Below are positions 9,156 to 18,161 of a stretch of 64,000 bases of DNA, piece by piece (the stretch's first letter is position 1; the number at the start of each line of letters is the position of its first letter). Below the pieces are notes generated by a model, which did not search any database, was not told the origin of the DNA, and worked only from the letters and a program-made list of their open reading frames with translations. The DNA is from Vibrio tapetis subsp. quintayensis. GTDB taxonomy: Bacteria; Pseudomonadota; Gammaproteobacteria; Enterobacterales; Vibrionaceae. The stretch spans positions 1-64,000 of the forward strand of contig NZ_JAUFQV010000025.1 of the NCBI RefSeq assembly GCF_030409945.1, read 5' to 3'. The translations under genes were made by a program, and so were the position numbers.

Positions 9156-10205
9156 ATGTCGAAAAAAAGGAACTTCATACTTTCTTCTATACTGCTGACC
9201 ATTTCTAGCTTAACTATTGCGAGTGAAGCACCCTATCACTCTAGTATTGCTCCATTAATAATCAATGGAGACCACGCAGATGTAAGCAATTTTCCATATT
9301 TTGCTAGTCTCTATTTCGATCGTATTTCCGAATCAAATTATTACGGCAACATCTGTGGTGCAACCATTTATAATCAAGAGTTTGTATTGACAGCCGCACA
9401 TTGTGTTAGTAGTGCAAACGACTCGTTTAAGAATTTATTTTTGAAAGTAGCCACGGGTGTTCAATACGAAGAGGCGGGAGTCCAAGGTGGCTACCAAACA
9501 GCATTAGCCATTCCTATAAAGGAAATTTATCGACATCCGGATTATGTAAACAGTAACGATGACTTTTTTCCCAATGACATTGCATTAGTTAAACTTGCAT
9601 CTCCTTTACCGACTAGCCAAGTTTCACCGGCAAGCTATGTTTCTAATAATGTGGCTAGTGACAAAAATGTCTATCGTAGTGATTCTGAAAAGTTACTTAT
9701 TATTGGGCATGGTAAAAATCAAACCTTGGGAGGAGGCATTACAGCAGACACTGCTGAACAGTTAGAACAAGCGGTAATGATTTATACACCTTCGTGTAAC
9801 TCTCACGGTTCTACTGGTAATAAAAAACTTTGTGTTCTATCTGAAATCAAGTCAGATGGTAAGTACAGTTCGGCGTGCAGTGGCGACTCTGGCGGCCCGT
9901 TGTTGTGGCTAGATAACGGAGAGTACAAGCAAATTGGTGTTGCTAGTTATGCTACGAAAGATTGCGGATTGGTTGAAGATCCCGAAAGTGGTAGGCCATA
10001 TGGTTACGCTAGTGCATACACCGAGATATTTGCTTACCAGGATTGGATAGACGATGTGATTTCTGGAAAAGTTTCATCTTCATTTGTTGTAACTGATGAA
10101 GCGAAAGCAAAGTTTAAAAACTACCAGGTAGATAACGGTGCTTCACTTGGATTTTACGGACTATTAATGCTTTTTGTTGCTGGTTTAAGTCGAAAAAAGA
10201 AGTAG
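9156..10205 (+). CDS. Secreted trypsin-like serine protease with GlyGly-CTERM tail
   Basis: The 349-residue product has a signal peptide (residues 1-22, ends IAS), then an S1 domain with mature-type start IINGDHADVSNFPYFASLY. Catalytic residues are visible: His in LTAAHC, Asp in NDIALVKL, Ser in CSGDSGGPLLW. The C-terminus GASLGFYGLLMLFVAGLSRKKK is a small-residue motif, hydrophobic span and basic end, the GlyGly-CTERM signal processed by rhombosortase in vibrios (compare VesA/B/C of V. cholerae, exported by type II secretion). The gene is followed by its own terminator and then by a second protease of the same design. Target unknown. Confidence 0.92.
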   Translation: MSKKRNFILSSILLTISSLTIASEAPYHSSIAPLIINGDHADVSNFPYFASLYFDRISESNYYGNICGATIYNQEFVLTAAHCVSSANDSFKNLFLKVATGVQYEEAGVQGGYQTALAIPIKEIYRHPDYVNSNDDFFPNDIALVKLASPLPTSQVSPASYVSNNVASDKNVYRSDSEKLLIIGHGKNQTLGGGITADTAEQLEQAVMIYTPSCNSHGSTGNKKLCVLSEIKSDGKYSSACSGDSGGPLLWLDNGEYKQIGVASYATKDCGLVEDPESGRPYGYASAYTEIFAYQDWIDDVISGKVSSSFVVTDEAKAKFKNYQVDNGASLGFYGLLMLFVAGLSRKKK

Positions 10206-10230
10206 AAATAATATCTAGTAATACCATTAG

Positions 10231-10256
10231 AAAACCCGCGAAGAGCGGGTTTTTTT
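10231..10256 (+). terminator. Terminator after first protease
   Basis: 9-bp stem AAAACCCGC / GCGGGTTTT with a 5-base loop and T run. Confidence 0.9.
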
Positions 10257-10364
10257 GATCCCCTTCACATAAATTCAATATCTCATCTAGACTAAAAAGA
10301 AAAACGCACGGCTTTTGACTCAGTTGGACCCATCGAACTAGCGTGTTTTCGTTGAGGGGAATAT

Positions 10365-11372
10365 ATGAACAAATGGCTTCTAAGTATTGTATTTCTTTGC
10401 ATTTCAAAAGTTACGATTGCAACCGAACTTGAAGTTGTACCCATGATAGTGAATGGGAATACAGCATCGATTTCAAGTTACCCTTATATGGCGAGTTTGT
10501 ATTACGACCGTCGAGAAGACTATGGTTATTACGGGAACTATTGTGGTGCGTCGATCTTGGACTCATGGCATGTAATGACAGCAGCACATTGCGTACAAGA
10601 CGCTGATTATAATGATCATACGACCGTGGTACTTCAACTAGGCAATGAACGTGACTTTTGGTCAGCGCAAAAAATCCCTGCTGAAAGTTTCTATTTTCGA
10701 GACGACTATCGAGGCGGTGCAACGTACCTTTGGGCCAACGACATAGCAATCATCAAACTCGCATCAGAAATTCAAAATGTCCCATCAAATAATTACGTTA
10801 GGTTGCCTGCATCGGGGGACGACGCAAATTATCGAGTCAACGGGGCAGTATTTACCGCTTTAGGGCATGGGAATACGTCTAGCAATGTGGATTCCTCTCT
10901 TGACTTACTACAAACCCAAGTGAATTATTTATCCCCAAGCTCCTGCCGAACATTTGGCCCAATCAATAACAGTCATTTGTGTACCCAAGGCGACTACAGT
11001 AACCTGACTGGGCTTAGAAACGGCATATGCCAGGGAGATTCTGGCGGGCCCTTACTGTGGTTTGACGGTAACGTATTCAGGCAAGTTGGTATTGCTAGCT
11101 TTGGCCCTGGCACATGTGGTGATGCAGGAGCGCTATCGCAAGGAGTGTTTACGGAAGTACTGGACTATAGCTATTGGATACAAAGCGTCGTGACTGGTGC
11201 GGTTGCAGCGAAACATACCGTTAATGGTGTATCTAACTTAGAGTTTGGTGTGAGCCAACCTCGTAAAGAAAACGCAGGCAGTATTGGGCTGTTTTCGCTG
11301 TTCATGCTTACCGGAGCCGTGATAAGACGTAAACGACGGATTCGAGCTAATCAGAAGCGTGAAAACAATTGA
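10365..11372 (+). CDS. Secreted trypsin-like serine protease with GlyGly-CTERM-like tail
   Basis: The 335-residue paralogue of the upstream protease shares the order of parts: signal peptide (ends VTIAT), mature-type MIVNGNTASISSYPYMASLYY, catalytic His in MTAAHC, Asp in NDIAIIKL and Ser in CQGDSGGPLLW. The tail GSIGLFSLFMLTGAVIRRKRR again fits GlyGly-CTERM, but has about ten further residues (to ...KRENN), longer than usual. A GAGGGG ribosome binding site lies before ATG. Probably a tandem duplicate that has diverged, since only the motifs remain close. It has its own 160-base upstream region, so it need not be cotranscribed. Confidence 0.9.
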   Translation: MNKWLLSIVFLCISKVTIATELEVVPMIVNGNTASISSYPYMASLYYDRREDYGYYGNYCGASILDSWHVMTAAHCVQDADYNDHTTVVLQLGNERDFWSAQKIPAESFYFRDDYRGGATYLWANDIAIIKLASEIQNVPSNNYVRLPASGDDANYRVNGAVFTALGHGNTSSNVDSSLDLLQTQVNYLSPSSCRTFGPINNSHLCTQGDYSNLTGLRNGICQGDSGGPLLWFDGNVFRQVGIASFGPGTCGDAGALSQGVFTEVLDYSYWIQSVVTGAVAAKHTVNGVSNLEFGVSQPRKENAGSIGLFSLFMLTGAVIRRKRRIRANQKRENN

Positions 11373-11563
11373 GTCAGTATCAAAGAAAAACCCAAAAGTT
11401 ATCCTATACTTAGTTTGCTGTTCAGGAAATAGGCTCTCAGCCGCGAATGTCACAGCGTTGCAAACAAAAACACTTAAATGGTTTTTCATACTGTACATCA
11501 TGACAAACTCAGTTCATGTACGATTACAGTTTATTGATAATCTTTGAATTATGGATGATAAAA

Positions 11564-12043
11564 ATGAAGAAAATACTCTTGGCAGTGGCCCTCCTAATGG
11601 CAGCAACGCCTTCTTATGCAAACCTTTGGAAAAGCTGTGGTATAGGACATTGGATAGCTGGCCCCACATGGAACGGCTACTTGGCGATCACAACTAACGT
11701 AACCTGGGATTTAGGTACAACCGCAACCACATCCAACTCTTTATCTCCAAGCACTTGTGGTGGGCCTTTTTGGGCAGCAGCAAACTTTATTAACGACACC
11801 TACCCACGTCTTGAAGAAGATACAGCTCAAGGCCAAGGTGAACATTTAATGGCAATGCTAGATATCTTTGATTGTGATGTGGCTGCGCGAAACGACGTTG
11901 TAAACGGCATTCGCAGTGATTTTGGTGGCATGGTAATTGAAGCCGATTACGCCTCCAAACCCCAAAATGAAAAAGCAGAAGCTTACTTCCTGTTAGTCGA
12001 AAAAAACATCAATCAATTTTCGGCGCAATGTAACGCTGTATAA
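11564..12043 (+). CDS. DUF3015 family periplasmic protein
   Basis: About 159 residues from the chosen ATG: MKKILLAVALLMAATPSYA is a clear signal peptide; the mature part has NLWKSCGIGHWIAG, TNVTWDLGTTATTSNS and a Cys pair (PSTCGG, DIFDCD) as in DUF3015. The ORF is open from 11516; I prefer 11564 because it begins at the signal peptide and has GGAT upstream. A second ATG three codons earlier (11555) is possible. A terminator separates it from the DUF4105 gene. Function of the family is not established. Confidence 0.85.
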   Translation: MKKILLAVALLMAATPSYANLWKSCGIGHWIAGPTWNGYLAITTNVTWDLGTTATTSNSLSPSTCGGPFWAAANFINDTYPRLEEDTAQGQGEHLMAMLDIFDCDVAARNDVVNGIRSDFGGMVIEADYASKPQNEKAEAYFLLVEKNINQFSAQCNAV

Positions 12044-12058
12044 TTATTAAAAGTGGAC

Positions 12059-12091
12059 AAAGCGCATGTTAACTCCGTGCGCTTTCTTTTT
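12059..12091 (+). terminator. Terminator after DUF3015 gene
   Basis: 8-bp stem AAAGCGCA / TGCGCTTT, 11-base loop, followed by CTTTTTG. It may allow partial read-through into the DUF4105 gene 25 bases downstream. Confidence 0.75.
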
Positions 12092-12115
12092 GTCTAACGT
12101 TATTTGCAGGTCATT

Positions 12116-13996
12116 ATGCCAAGACGCTCTAGTCTGTTGTTGGTCGCTATTACAAGCGTAATAGGTGCGAGTTTTATACAAACGGTACAAGCTGCTGGCA
12201 CCTGGTTTTCCCCCCATTCTACTATCTCTGATTTAGCGAAAAGTCACCAGTGGCTAAAATTGCTTCATTTTGAAGGCAACAACAGTGACATAAATAGCCG
12301 AGAGTTTTTCTTAAGCGAGAAAGGATCGGTTAATCCCGAATTAGAACTCTTGGCAACCATCAACAGTATGAATCAGGTGGTGAAAGGGGATGTAAATCAA
12401 CATGCACAATGTCGATTCCCTGCCAGAAAACTATGGTTAGACAGCATTCTAGGGCCAAGGTGGGCGGATCAGTCGATTGCCTGCCCAAATTTTAATACTT
12501 GGAAAGGCGAGAATAAAACCGAATCGATTAGCTTAATCTTCGTCACCGGTTATTTGGGCAATCCAGCTTCCTTTTTTGGTCACTTGCTCATGAAATTGAA
12601 CATGCAGAAAGGTGTTCAAAATTCTGATTCCCCCTTATTAGATCGGAGCATCAACTTTGGCGCAGACGCTTCTCGTGATGACAACCCAGTAAAGTACGTA
12701 ACCTACGGGCTGTTTGGTGGCTACGACGCCAGTTACAGCGATGCTGAATACTATAAACTGGAATACGGCTATGCCGAGAATGAACAAAGAGAGCTTTGGG
12801 AATACGAACTCAATCTAAGCAACAATGAAGTTAGATTACTCGAAGCGCACCTCTGGGAGTTATCTGACGTTAAATTCAATTACCTTTTCTTAAGTGGCAA
12901 TTGCTCTACAGAAATGGCCAAGTTTATCGAAATAGTGCTCGAGGATGATTCTGAGCTGTTAACACGCTTTCAACCTTGGGATATGCCACTCGATATTTTC
13001 AAAAGTTTGAAAAAAATTGAACACAAAGGGCAACCGCTTATTCGCAGTATCAATCGACGCGAATCAAAATACACCAGAATTCACGATAAATACCAAGCCC
13101 TTTCAAGTGCGCAACAACAGATAACGAAATCGATTGTCGATGATAATGCTGCACTTGATGGCGACGCATTTTTAAGCCTTGAACCCGAACGCAAACATCG
13201 CATTATTAGCTTACTGTTTGATTACTACGAATTGGCCATCACAGATAATGATAATCAAGAAGCGAAAGTTTCAAAACGCAAGTTGATGCTAGCAAGCTTG
13301 AAACTGCCCGTTGCAGAGCTGGAGTGGGAAGACAATCCCAATGACCCTCCGCATGAAGCCCAGAACCCAAATCGCATCAACGTGAGCTTGGGTCATAGTA
13401 GCGAATTTGGTGCAATAGGAACGTTAAGTTATCGCGCCGGTTATTACGACTTTTTGGCAAAAGAAGCCGCTCGCTATAAAGACTCAAATGCCGTATTTTT
13501 CGAAACAGAAGTCAAGTTTAATCAAGACGAGATCTGGCTCAGCAAGTTCGATTTATTCAATGTAACCACACTGAATCTTTTGCACGTAGACTTATTTAAA
13601 GAGCGTCGTTGGGCATGGAATGGTCGTTTGACCGTTGAACAGAAAGATCTGTCGACCAAGAATGAAGAAAGAGTGCGGTTATATGCTGGCATGGGGTGGG
13701 CACAGCGTGGGCTCGGCAGCGTTTCATTTTACGCGCTTCCTCAACTTAAAGCTGACTTTACCGAGTTACAAGATACCGGAGTTGGTGTTGAATTCGGAGC
13801 GCTCTATACGGCGAACGAAGTCTGGAAAACTCACTTGGTCGTGACGCCATCAACAACCTTTGGTACTGAGTCAATTAGAAAAGTGGCCGTAAAATGGGAT
13901 AACCGCTTTGGCGATAGCCAAGACTGGGACGTTAGATTTGTTCTAAACCATGATATCGCGACTGAAATGAATTTAAGTTACTCGGCTTATTTCTAA
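12116..13996 (+). CDS. DUF4105 (Lnb N-terminal-like) envelope protein
   Basis: About 626 residues. Signal peptide (MPRRSSLLLVAITSVIGA to QAA), then the DUF4105 core with VTGYLGNPASFFGHLLMKLN and the conserved NCSTEMAKFIE; these Cys/His segments are typical of the family, whose name comes from the N-terminal domain of bifidobacterial lacto-N-biosidase. The C-terminal third (about 430-626) alternates polar and hydrophobic residues and ends in an aromatic (NLSYSAYF), like an outer-membrane beta-barrel. A TTG at 12104 is in frame, but ATG 12116 has CAGG upstream. Pairing with DUF3015 suggests a shared envelope role; activity unknown. Confidence 0.82.
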   Translation: MPRRSSLLLVAITSVIGASFIQTVQAAGTWFSPHSTISDLAKSHQWLKLLHFEGNNSDINSREFFLSEKGSVNPELELLATINSMNQVVKGDVNQHAQCRFPARKLWLDSILGPRWADQSIACPNFNTWKGENKTESISLIFVTGYLGNPASFFGHLLMKLNMQKGVQNSDSPLLDRSINFGADASRDDNPVKYVTYGLFGGYDASYSDAEYYKLEYGYAENEQRELWEYELNLSNNEVRLLEAHLWELSDVKFNYLFLSGNCSTEMAKFIEIVLEDDSELLTRFQPWDMPLDIFKSLKKIEHKGQPLIRSINRRESKYTRIHDKYQALSSAQQQITKSIVDDNAALDGDAFLSLEPERKHRIISLLFDYYELAITDNDNQEAKVSKRKLMLASLKLPVAELEWEDNPNDPPHEAQNPNRINVSLGHSSEFGAIGTLSYRAGYYDFLAKEAARYKDSNAVFFETEVKFNQDEIWLSKFDLFNVTTLNLLHVDLFKERRWAWNGRLTVEQKDLSTKNEERVRLYAGMGWAQRGLGSVSFYALPQLKADFTELQDTGVGVEFGALYTANEVWKTHLVVTPSTTFGTESIRKVAVKWDNRFGDSQDWDVRFVLNHDIATEMNLSYSAYF

Positions 13997-14037
13997 CAAA
14001 CGAAACGCTAGTTTGCTTAACATAGCGAATATGCACG

Positions 14038-14430
14038 CTATTCGTTAGTTGGTGCGTTGTCTCTACGTTTAAATCGATTTGAGTTGTTTCGTGGCACATG
14101 GTCAGGCACGGGCCTTTTCTCATGAACAAGGTGGCGAACCGCCAAAAGGGGATGATGCAGTAACATTCTCGGGCCAGAGTAGCGCATTACTAAGCGCATT
14201 TGCTCCTTTGGATCCGGTTTATAACAGTGAATAGGGCAACGATTACACGTTGGCTTTTTATCACCATAAGGGCAACGGTCAAGTTTGGTTTCAGCATAGG
14301 CGATAAGAGCTGCGCATTCGCTACAAAGGCCTTGGGTGTTGTGATGCGCTTTACAGTATATCTCGACCATAGCAGAAACGGTTTTGAATTCTGTATTAAG
14401 AGACTTGATGAGTATTGATGAGCTTTGCAT
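14038..14430 (-). CDS. ygbA: Nitrous oxide-stimulated promoter family protein (YgbA-like)
   Basis: 130 residues, very rich in Cys and His: MVEIYCKAHH, GLCSECAALIAYAE, DRCPYG, KPTCNRCPIHCYKP, then MRLVMRYSGPRMLLHHP. This is the YgbA family (nitrous oxide-stimulated promoter). In enterobacteria ygbA belongs to the NsrR nitric-oxide regulon. Here a 23-base NsrR-like palindrome lies 15 bases before the start, agreeing with that. The start ATG at 14430 has only a weak CCTGT upstream. It is convergent with the DUF4105 gene, 41 bases away. Probably a metal-binding protein for nitrosative stress; the biochemistry is not settled. Confidence 0.9.
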   Translation of the reverse strand: MQSSSILIKSLNTEFKTVSAMVEIYCKAHHNTQGLCSECAALIAYAETKLDRCPYGDKKPTCNRCPIHCYKPDPKEQMRLVMRYSGPRMLLHHPLLAVRHLVHEKRPVPDHVPRNNSNRFKRRDNAPTNE

Positions 14431-14444
14431 AATACAGGCTTATA

Positions 14445-14467
14445 AAGGTACATTTCAAATGTAAGTT
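14445..14467 (-). promoter_or_regulatory. NsrR-like operator
   Basis: AAGGTACATTT, one C, then AAATGTAAGTT: two 11-base inverted half-sites resembling the NsrR half-site AANATGCATTT. The inner arms TACATTT/AAATGTA are perfect. It lies directly upstream of ygbA, a known NsrR target in relatives. Confidence 0.6.
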
Positions 14468-14588
14468 TATATTAAGTTATGGGCGTTGAATATAGATCAT
14501 TAGAACTTTTTTCTAGGACTCTGTATTGCGTAGAACCTAAACTACTGCTCTGTTACAATCGGGACTTCAACCGTAAATGAGAATAACA

Positions 14589-14861
14589 ATGACGACCGAG
14601 CAAGACAGCGTAATGAGCGGAGATGATCTGCGCGAGATAGTGGAGAACCAATTAAATGATGGTGACCCTATTAAAGTCAAAGAAACGCTAATGCGCTTAA
14701 TGATGACGGGTACAAAAAGAGAAGAAGCGATTGAAATGATGGCATGTGCACTCGCATTAGAAGTCTTCGATGTCATGAAAAATGAATCTGCTTTTAATCT
14801 GAAACGCTACAATTCTCACTTAGACGAACTGCCAGAAATGAGCTGGATGGACGAAGACTAG
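14589..14861 (+). CDS. Small acidic cytoplasmic protein, function unknown
   Basis: About 90 residues (MTTEQDSVMSGDDLREI...), helical, acidic, with no signal peptide or membrane span, ending MSWMDED. An ATG at 14577 is also in frame; GAG about 8 bases before the ATG at 14589 favours that one. It includes EVFDVMKNESAFNLKRYNSHLDELP, which reads like a conserved small-protein family, but I do not recognise it. It is monocistronic with a very strong terminator, so it is probably a real expressed gene. Confidence 0.75.
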   Translation: MTTEQDSVMSGDDLREIVENQLNDGDPIKVKETLMRLMMTGTKREEAIEMMACALALEVFDVMKNESAFNLKRYNSHLDELPEMSWMDED

Positions 14862-14882
14862 CCCTGTTGAGAATACAAATTG

Positions 14883-14919
14883 AAAAGGCCCGTTACTTCA
14901 GTCAGTAACGGGCCTTTTT
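14883..14919. terminator. Strong terminator
   Basis: 14-bp stem AAAGGCCCGTTACT / AGTAACGGGCCTTT with T run; serves the small gene upstream and, from the other side, the EamA gene. Confidence 0.92.
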
Positions 14920-14967
14920 GTTTGCTGGTTTGTAGTTAATGGACTTGTTATTAATGGACAGATATTT

Positions 14968-15882
14968 TTATATAGGTTTTGTTGCTTGTTCTGTGGTGGT
15001 AGCAATTCTAACTGTTGGGATCTGACGTTTTTTAATCTGAGCCAGGACCACTCCTGAAATCACCATGATACCGCCAATAATATGGAACTCTGAAATACTC
15101 TCACCCAGCAAGGTTGAAGCAAGCGCTACAGCAATGATTGGCAGCAGGTTCATGAACATCGCACTGGAATCTGCGCCGATTGCATCAATCGATTTTACCC
15201 AAAGCCACGGCGCTATAACGGAAGCCGCTAAACTGGCATAAGCAACCAAAGGAAATGATTCAACAGGCGGAAGCAATACTTCGCTGCTCATCCACAACGG
15301 GAACAGCATAAGGACCGCAAAGGCACCTTGCATGTAGATGAATTGCCAATTCGTTAACGGCATCTTCCACTTCTTTATCAAGACACAATACAAAGCATAC
15401 ACAATAGCGGCAACCAACATCATTGCATCTCCAGGTGTGACAGAGTTCTGGAAAATAAACATGATATCGCCTTGGCCGAGCATGAAAGCCAACCCAGATA
15501 GAGAGGTAACCGCGCCGACAACACCAAGGGGAGACATTTTTTTACCCAGCAATGGGACGCTGATAAAGATAGAAATGAGCGGAACAAGCGAAATGATCAA
15601 CGCCATATTAGATACACTGGTCGTTAGTGCTGCGTAATAACCTAGTGATTGGTTCAAAACCATGCCAAGCAGTCCGAGAATGGCAAGCTTAAATGTAAAA
15701 GGTTTAATGACCTTCCATGAGCGTACGATCGATGGCAGTACAAAAGGCGTAAGAATAAGCATAGCAAAGAACCAACGAAAGAAGCTCATTGCACTGGGTT
15801 CAATACTTTCAACAGAAAGCTTGTTTACAATGGAGTTCCCGCCCCAGATGATAATTGTGAACAGCGGAAATAGATAAACCAT
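14968..15882 (-). CDS. EamA-family (DMT) transporter
   Basis: 304 residues with ten hydrophobic spans in two repeats of five (begins MVYLFPLFTIIIWGGNSIVNKLS, second half from about residue 150), the usual EamA design of drug/metabolite exporters. Its start codon abuts the upstream region of a divergent AraC regulator, which probably controls it. Substrate cannot be read from sequence; amino acids or purines are common for the family. The first spans contain the family's W-GG motif. No truncation seen. Confidence 0.9.
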   Translation of the reverse strand: MVYLFPLFTIIIWGGNSIVNKLSVESIEPSAMSFFRWFFAMLILTPFVLPSIVRSWKVIKPFTFKLAILGLLGMVLNQSLGYYAALTTSVSNMALIISLVPLISIFISVPLLGKKMSPLGVVGAVTSLSGLAFMLGQGDIMFIFQNSVTPGDAMMLVAAIVYALYCVLIKKWKMPLTNWQFIYMQGAFAVLMLFPLWMSSEVLLPPVESFPLVAYASLAASVIAPWLWVKSIDAIGADSSAMFMNLLPIIAVALASTLLGESISEFHIIGGIMVISGVVLAQIKKRQIPTVRIATTTEQATKPI

Positions 15883-15981
15883 GTGAACTCCATCAAACTA
15901 ATTGAACAGATTGCTAGTATCTCACGTCAATCTGATAATATATATCTCTCACCGGACAGCATCACCACCAAGTCAGACAGA

Positions 15982-16794
15982 ATGAAACAATCCAGTAGAA
16001 CCAGCAATGCAAATATTCATCCATCGATTTCGATTGATGAACTTCCCGCACCAGTATATTTTAATTTCGATGCATTTTTATCAAATACAGTAACAAGAAA
16101 CCATTCACACACGTGGGGGCAGGTTCAGATAATACGAGGTGGAATGTTAGAGCTAAATGCAGAAGGTACCCGTTTTTTGGCCCCACCGCATTTGGCCATC
16201 TGGGTTCCGTCCGGTGTGATGCACTACAGCTTCAACCGAAAACCAGTGGATTACTGTTCATTGAATATCGCTCATGACAAAACTCTGGCGCTGCCAAATA
16301 CAACCTGCTTACTGGGGGTAACGCCTATACTGACGGCCATCATTGAGGATTTTCGTATCCGAGGTGTGCGCATGGCAGAAACGGCAGCAGATGAGCGTTT
16401 AATGCAGGTAATGTTGGATCAACTGTCGTTAGCCAAACCAGAACAACACTTCTTGCCGACGAGTGACCATAAAGTACTATCTCCAATTCTCAATGGTCTG
16501 GAAGACAATCCAACTGATGCAAAAACTTTGGGAGAATGGGCGAGCATAGTACACACCACAGAAAGAACGGTTGCTCGTTATTGCCAAAGTGAATTAGGGA
16601 TGAGCTTTACTGAGTGGCGTTTAAGGATGCGTTATCTCCATGCGTTAACCTTGTTGCAAAAAGGCATATCAGTGAAAGAGGCTGCATTTCTATTAGGTTA
16701 CAACCAAGCGAGTCCGTTCATCACTATGTTCAAGCGCTACGCTGGCGTTACACCAGAACAGTATAAAATGAACAAGGCCAATGCACATTCATGA
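15982..16794 (+). CDS. AraC-family regulator with N-terminal cupin
   Basis: 270 residues from ATG 15982. N-terminal cupin: RNHSHTWGQVQIIRGGMLEL and HLAIWVPSGVMHYSF; C-terminal double helix-turn-helix: LGEWASIVHTTERTVARYCQ and KEAAFLLGYNQASPFITMFK, ending YAGVTPEQYK. The frame is open from a GTG at 15883, one base after the divergent EamA start, but the extra 33 residues are low-complexity and unlike the family, so I place the start at 15982 (weak ribosome site either way). Divergent pairing suggests it regulates the exporter and possibly itself. Confidence 0.88.
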   Translation: MKQSSRTSNANIHPSISIDELPAPVYFNFDAFLSNTVTRNHSHTWGQVQIIRGGMLELNAEGTRFLAPPHLAIWVPSGVMHYSFNRKPVDYCSLNIAHDKTLALPNTTCLLGVTPILTAIIEDFRIRGVRMAETAADERLMQVMLDQLSLAKPEQHFLPTSDHKVLSPILNGLEDNPTDAKTLGEWASIVHTTERTVARYCQSELGMSFTEWRLRMRYLHALTLLQKGISVKEAAFLLGYNQASPFITMFKRYAGVTPEQYKMNKANAHS

Positions 16795-16834
16795 ATCAGT
16801 CAAATACATAGATAGTTCAATATTTGGCAGGGAT

Positions 16835-16865
16835 AAAAACGCTCGCATTTGCGAACGTTTTTTTA
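16835..16865. terminator. Terminator between AraC gene and pyrC
   Basis: Stem AAAACGCTCGCA / TGCGAACGTTTT (one C-A mismatch) with T run; lies between convergent genes. Confidence 0.8.
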
Positions 16866-16921
16866 TTTATTGAGCTAGAGGAAACGTAAGCCACTTAGTT
16901 TGCTTACTGAGCAAGCGAGGA

Positions 16922-17950
16922 TTACTTTACTTTCCACTCAATGGCTTCGCCGCCTTTGATTGGCACAACGATATCATTGCCAAACGGCATAGTTTCAGCA
17001 ACATCCCAGCTTTCTTTTACAAGATCAATGGTATCGCTGTTGCGAGGCAGATTGTAGAAATCTGGTCCGTTATGGCTTGCGAATGCTTCTAAGTGTTCAA
17101 TTTTTTCCTCTTGCTCAAATACTTCAGCGTACAGTTCAACAGCTGCGTGAGCCGTGTAAGATCCCGCACAACCACATGCGGCTTCTTTGTTGCCTTTTGA
17201 GTGAGGTGCAGAGTCTGTACCTAAGAAGAATTTTTTGCTGCCGCTGGTCGCCGCTTCTACCAATGCTTGTTGGTGTGTATTGCGCTTAAGGATCGGCAGG
17301 CAATAGAAATGCGGCTTGATGCCACCGACCAACATGTGGTTTCGGTTGTACATCAGGTGATGAGCGGTGATTGTTGCCGCTACGTTGTCACTTGCATTGT
17401 GCACAAAGTTAGCCGCGTCAGCGGTGGTGATGTGCTCAAGTACGATCTTTAGATTAGGAAAATCATTAACAACTGGCGCCAGTACCGTTTCAAGGAAAAC
17501 TTTTTCGCGGTCAAAAATATCAACATCGTGCGCGGTCACTTCACCATGAATAAGCAATAACATACCCACTTCTTCCATCGCTTCTAGGACGTGGTAGATG
17601 TTTTTTGCGCTAGTGACACCTGAATCTGAATTGGTTGTTGCACCTGCAGGGTATAGCTTAGCAGCAAAAATTTTACCGCTTGCTTTGGCTTTACGAATTT
17701 CATCAGGTGTCGTGTTATCTGTAAGGTATAGCGCCATTAATGGCTCAAACTGTGCTTTAGGTTTCGCTGCCATAATGCGGTCGCGGTATGCCAAAGCAAG
17801 CTCTGTATCAGTAATTGGGGGAATGGTATTTGGCATGATCAGTGCGCGGCCATTGTAACGGCTGATATCGCGAACTGTATCTGTCAGTACTTCGCCATCG
17901 CGAAGGTGCACATGCCAGTCATCAGGACGAGTGATAGTAAGTGTAGTCAT
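16922..17950 (-). CDS. pyrC: Dihydroorotase
   Basis: 342-residue zinc enzyme that cyclises carbamoyl aspartate to dihydroorotate in pyrimidine synthesis. Metal-binding [11 protein letters not shown] at the N-terminus, carboxylated lysine in [17 protein letters not shown], later metal His in LLLIHGEVT and LEHITTADA, and the Asp in [11 protein letters not shown]. Length equals the class II bacterial form. Start ATG 17950 is preceded by GGGAGCATCAA (GGGAG about 6 bases away). Monocistronic and intact. The upstream region contains a C/G-rich start zone (CCCACCGGG), but I cannot demonstrate the E. coli-style start-site switching. Confidence 0.97.
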   Translation of the reverse strand: MTTLTITRPDDWHVHLRDGEVLTDTVRDISRYNGRALIMPNTIPPITDTELALAYRDRIMAAKPKAQFEPLMALYLTDNTTPDEIRKAKASGKIFAAKLYPAGATTNSDSGVTSAKNIYHVLEAMEEVGMLLLIHGEVTAHDVDIFDREKVFLETVLAPVVNDFPNLKIVLEHITTADAANFVHNASDNVAATITAHHLMYNRNHMLVGGIKPHFYCLPILKRNTHQQALVEAATSGSKKFFLGTDSAPHSKGNKEAACGCAGSYTAHAAVELYAEVFEQEEKIEHLEAFASHNGPDFYNLPRNSDTIDLVKESWDVAETMPFGNDIVVPIKGGEAIEWKVK

Positions 17951-18161
17951 TTGATGCTCCCACCGGGTATTAGAAAACGAATAAGGAGCCTAAGCGGTAA
18001 AATACTAACAAAGCGCGATAACGCAACCGTTTAGGCGACAGGATAATAGTAGAAAACCACATAGGTTTCACGTTTTTTTTCATCTAATTACCGATTACAA
18101 TGGTAAGCATCTGTGTTTCAACGCCGATATTTATAATAAGCAACCAATTTGAGAGCATGTT

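Noticed and set aside
14577..14588. Earlier start for the small acidic protein
   Set aside because: The upstream ATG lacks a suitable ribosome site; the next ATG has one.
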